Assembly (NCBI RefSeq): GCF_017901135.1
Contig: NZ_CP072801.1
Location: 3,469,501 to 3,533,500, forward strand
DNA length: 64,000 nucleotides
Source: Thiothrix litoralis
Lineage (GTDB): Bacteria > Pseudomonadota > Gammaproteobacteria > Thiotrichales > Thiotrichaceae
Direction of reading: 5' to 3'
This document shows, one piece after another, positions 61,586 through 64,000 of the stretch (position 1 is the stretch's first letter; each line of letters opens with the position of its first letter). Under the pieces are notes generated by a model. The model saw only the letters and a list, made by a program, of their open reading frames with translations. It had not been told where the DNA came from and ran no database searches. Both the position numbers and the translations under genes were made by a program.

Positions 61586-62968
61586 TTAGTGTTGGTTGCT
61601 TCTCGCTCGGATTGCATCAAAGCTATCATCCACCAGCAATTCGCCGTTGCGGAACACCGGGCGCAGCAAATTGCTTTCCCACGACAGCGCATCTTCGCGG
61701 ATGGTTGTCAGCTTGCCAGCATCGCGAATCACCGCCAGCCGCCCACGTTTGGAGTGCTTGCCGGAATCGGTGACCGGCTGTTTGTACACGTCACGCCATG
61801 CACCGTTGATCTGGATCGCGGAAGCTTTCATGGCAAAGCTCAAGGTGTCGCGGTTAACCTTCTGCAACAGCCCGCCGCCCATGCCAAACGCGACGTTTTC
61901 GGTGGAAAAGCCCGCTTGCTGGATACGTTGCAAAATCACGCCGATGGAGTCCACGTCCACCCCGTCGCCTTGAATCACCCGCACGCAATCACTCAGCACT
62001 TTGTAACCCTTGCTGTTTACCCGTCCGCCGAATTCGGCATACAGGCGTTCCAGCACTTCCGGCACGATGTCTTCTGGCACGCCGGAATCAGGGCGGATCA
62101 CCACAGTTGCGCCGCTGCTTTCGACTTGCGCCCGCAATTGCTTGCCCCAAATCTCGGAAACCGCGTGGTGAATGTCGTAGGAATCGGACACCACCGCTAA
62201 CAATTTCCCCGGTTTGGCGAATTGCTTGAGCATATTGGCGTAAGCGTCTGCTTCGCCATCGCGTCCCCACGCGGTAATGGTGGAGTGTTCCGCCGCTGGA
62301 ATCGAGAAGCCCGCCATGTCTGCGCCGTAATATTTCCGCGCTGCCAGCAAGGCCACGACCGTATCCGTGCCCATGAAATTGACCAAATGTGCCATGCCGC
62401 CGAGGGCTGCGGATTCGTGGGAAGACACTCCGCGAGCGCCGAAGTCGTGCAGTTTGAACGGCAGTTCCGCGTCCGGGTTTTCGCAAGTGGCTTCGAGTGA
62501 TTGGCGGATAGTCTGTTTAACTTGCCATGACAGTGTGGCAACGGTAGTCGGATACCAAATCGCCCGCAGCAAAGCCGTTTCCAGATACGACGTCAGCCAG
62601 TAGGCTTGCGGGTCGGTATTGCGTACCTGTACCAGCGCAGTGCCGGTGGGGACTATCGTGCCTTCAGGCAAGGCTGCGATTTCGATGGGCAGGAAACCAC
62701 CGTGCCGTTGCACAATTTGTTCCCAGCCCAAGCGGTAAAACGGTACGCCGTGCGCGGCAAACAGTGCTTCCGCTTCGTCAATATCGGCGAGTGTGACGGG
62801 CTTGCTCAAGGTTTCTTTCAGGAATGCCTGCAAACCGAAAAACAGCGATTGTTTGAACTGCCCGCCGCGTGCTTCGATGTAGGATGACACAACGTCCGCT
62901 CCGGCAGGGTATTGCAGGAAGTGGCTGGCTTTGTAGCTGTCAGTGTTGAGAATCAGGTTGGTGAACAT
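61586..62968 (-). CDS. nadV: nicotinamide phosphoribosyltransferase
   Basis: 460 residues from the ATG at 62968, preceded by a strong AGGAGG; the frame extends 23 codons further. ILNTDSYKASHFLQYPAGA, HDFGARGVSSHESAALGG, FMGTDTVVAL, VVIRPDSGVPEDIVPEVL and GMGGGLLQKVNRDT are NAMPT/NadV features. It makes nicotinamide mononucleotide from nicotinamide and PRPP. The neighbouring NadM-Nudix gene, seven bases into the upstream frame, encodes the next step to NAD. Confidence 0.95.
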   Translation of the reverse strand: MFTNLILNTDSYKASHFLQYPAGADVVSSYIEARGGQFKQSLFFGLQAFLKETLSKPVTLADIDEAEALFAAHGVPFYRLGWEQIVQRHGGFLPIEIAALPEGTIVPTGTALVQVRNTDPQAYWLTSYLETALLRAIWYPTTVATLSWQVKQTIRQSLEATCENPDAELPFKLHDFGARGVSSHESAALGGMAHLVNFMGTDTVVALLAARKYYGADMAGFSIPAAEHSTITAWGRDGEADAYANMLKQFAKPGKLLAVVSDSYDIHHAVSEIWGKQLRAQVESSGATVVIRPDSGVPEDIVPEVLERLYAEFGGRVNSKGYKVLSDCVRVIQGDGVDVDSIGVILQRIQQAGFSTENVAFGMGGGLLQKVNRDTLSFAMKASAIQINGAWRDVYKQPVTDSGKHSKRGRLAVIRDAGKLTTIREDALSWESNLLRPVFRNGELLVDDSFDAIRARSNQH

Positions 62969-63029
62969 AGGAAATCCTCCTGTGTTGAGAGTTAAGCGCC
63001 GGTCTATCCAGCGCGGAAAGTGAGAATGT

Positions 63030-64000
63030 TTACCCAATCATCGTTTTGATGATCTGGAAATGGTCTTCAAACAATCGTTCAGGGTCGAGGTCGCCCAACG
63101 GAACCCAGAAAGCCTGTTGCGCATCGTCGCCGCCTTTCACTTTCGGCAGGCCGTGCGCATCGGGTTTGAGTTCGATCAGGAATGCATGGGTAATGGTGCG
63201 CCCGCGTGCGGAACGGTAGGGGTCATCGAAGACCTGTTCCTTCACAATCGAGCCTGCCAACACCGGCGCGGGGACTTTGATGCGGGTTTCTTCACGCAAT
63301 TCGCGGATGACCGCCTCGCGCAGCTTTTCGTGCGGGTCGAGGAAACCGCCGGGTAGCGCCCATTGGCCTTTGCCGGGGCGGGCTTTGCGTTCGATCAGCA
63401 AGATGTGCCCGGCTTGCACCACCACCGCATCGACCGTGACGAAGGTGGGCGCGTAAGGTGCAGCTTCCCAGCCCTTGCGGTACTGGTTGACGAATTCCCA
63501 TTCGCCTGCAATGTGTTGGAAGGTGGCGGATTCGCGGAAGGTTTCCAGCCACCCTTGCACGGCATCAGGCAATTCGCCTTGCGTTGTACCGTGTTGGAAA
63601 TACTGTTCACGCAGCGGAGTGGATGACAGCCCGCGCACGTTGTCCACCGCGACCGATTGCCATTGTGGGAACATCGACAGGTAGTAGGAACTGTGGTCTT
63701 TGCTGTGCCCGATCAGGCCGATGCGCGGCGCGGCACTGCCCACTTTGGGTGGAAAGCGGCAAGTGATGCCATGCACCGATTGTTGCACAAGGGTAATCCA
63801 GCCTTGCTCGTTGTACGTGTCATCCAGCAAGGGTGCGAGGATCAGGCGTTCACCTGCCTCAGGAAACACCGCCCGGATAAACTGTTCGCGTTCGGCAAAT
63901 GTCCACGGGTTACGCAAGGTGCGCGGCTGGCAACTGGAACCGACTAGTACAATGACGCGCTCGGCACGCTGCAACGCGGTTTCCACCACGGCTTGGTGGC
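63030..64000 (-). CDS. bifunctional NMN adenylyltransferase / Nudix hydrolase, 5' truncated by window
   Basis: Frame open to the window edge; the visible part begins at the second His of the HxxH nucleotidylyltransferase motif (HQAVVETAL). NMNAT half: VIVLVGSSCQPRTLRNPW, SVAVDNVRGLSSTPLREQYF (ISSTxxR-type motif). C-terminal Nudix half: Nudix box GGFLDPHEKLREAVIRELRE, EET. The arrangement equals NadM-Nudix of Synechocystis: NMN to NAD plus ADP-ribose or related hydrolysis. Upstream gene of NadV in the same operon. A GTG at 63989 is not the real start. Confidence 0.95.
   Translation of the reverse strand, partial: HQAVVETALQRAERVIVLVGSSCQPRTLRNPWTFAEREQFIRAVFPEAGERLILAPLLDDTYNEQGWITLVQQSVHGITCRFPPKVGSAAPRIGLIGHSKDHSSYYLSMFPQWQSVAVDNVRGLSSTPLREQYFQHGTTQGELPDAVQGWLETFRESATFQHIAGEWEFVNQYRKGWEAAPYAPTFVTVDAVVVQAGHILLIERKARPGKGQWALPGGFLDPHEKLREAVIRELREETRIKVPAPVLAGSIVKEQVFDDPYRSARGRTITHAFLIELKPDAHGLPKVKGGDDAQQAFWVPLGDLDPERLFEDHFQIIKTMIG

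Noticed and set aside
1-64000. CRISPR arrays, rRNA operons, riboswitches
   Set aside because: No regularly spaced repeats, no rRNA sequence and no recognisable riboswitch aptamer were seen.

Overview
The window looks like chromosomal DNA of a gammaproteobacterium, most likely of the Thiothrix/Thiotrichaceae type. The evidence is a homodimeric-type AceE with a two-lipoyl AceF, a monofunctional RelA, LemA/GIDE and OpgC neighbours, moderate-to-high GC, and several IS200/IS605-type tnpB elements. The taxonomic call is an inference from gene content; no rRNA gene is present.

Layout. 1-7.2 kb is an exopolysaccharide locus: a Wzy-like polymerase cut by the window edge, an unusual single ORF joining a GT4 glycosyltransferase to a Wzc-like chain-length regulator/BY-kinase, a flippase and a second GT4. 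7.3-15.9 kb holds a secreted lipase-like hydrolase, a HAD phosphatase, relA, a bacterial glutamate-receptor-like channel and a 1153-residue protein that resembles PPi-type PEP carboxykinase. 16-18.8 kb is mobile: a DDE transposase relic, a tnpB element and the 3' remnant of an HNH nuclease gene. 18.9-24.6 kb is the pyruvate dehydrogenase operon (aceE-aceF-lpd, minus strand). 25.1-27.9 kb is a four-gene operon of two Roadblock-like proteins, a dCache/HAMP membrane sensor without output domain, and a LysM protein. 28-30 kb holds a decayed tnpB element between two copies of a 160-bp duplicated block. A DUF1840 gene, a GST gene and tRNA-Phe follow.

31.4-41.8 kb is strongly rearranged. A coiled-coil membrane protein gene and a flotillin gene exist as two reciprocal half-decayed copies, at 31.4-32.9 kb and 40.1-41.8 kb. 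Between them lies a seven-gene non-canonical chaperone-usher-like pilus cluster, plus a patch of pseudogenes. A 165-bp MITE-like element with 17-bp terminal inverted repeats and a 9-bp target duplication sits in the first copy, and the second copy preserves the matching empty site.

42-51 kb carries a second intact tnpB element, a chalcone-isomerase-like protein, a LemA/GIDE pair, a cation:proton antiporter, OpgC and a four-gene lipid-linked sugar transfer operon (ArnT-like, two SMR flippase subunits, GT2). 51-64 kb carries a two-repeat secreted protein, an M1 peptidase divergent from a ChaN-PDZ protein, an XRE regulator, a divergent GNAT-C39 peptidase/ATP-grasp pair, a TPMT-like methyltransferase, a zinc-ribbon protein, an AAA ATPase-PIN-YidD operon that is AT-richer than its surroundings, and a nicotinamide salvage pair (NAMPT plus NadM-Nudix) that runs off the end of the window.

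The strongest candidates for undescribed biology are the LRVG-type pilus cluster, the Roadblock/dCache/LysM operon, the AAA-PIN module and the MITE with its paralogous empty site.
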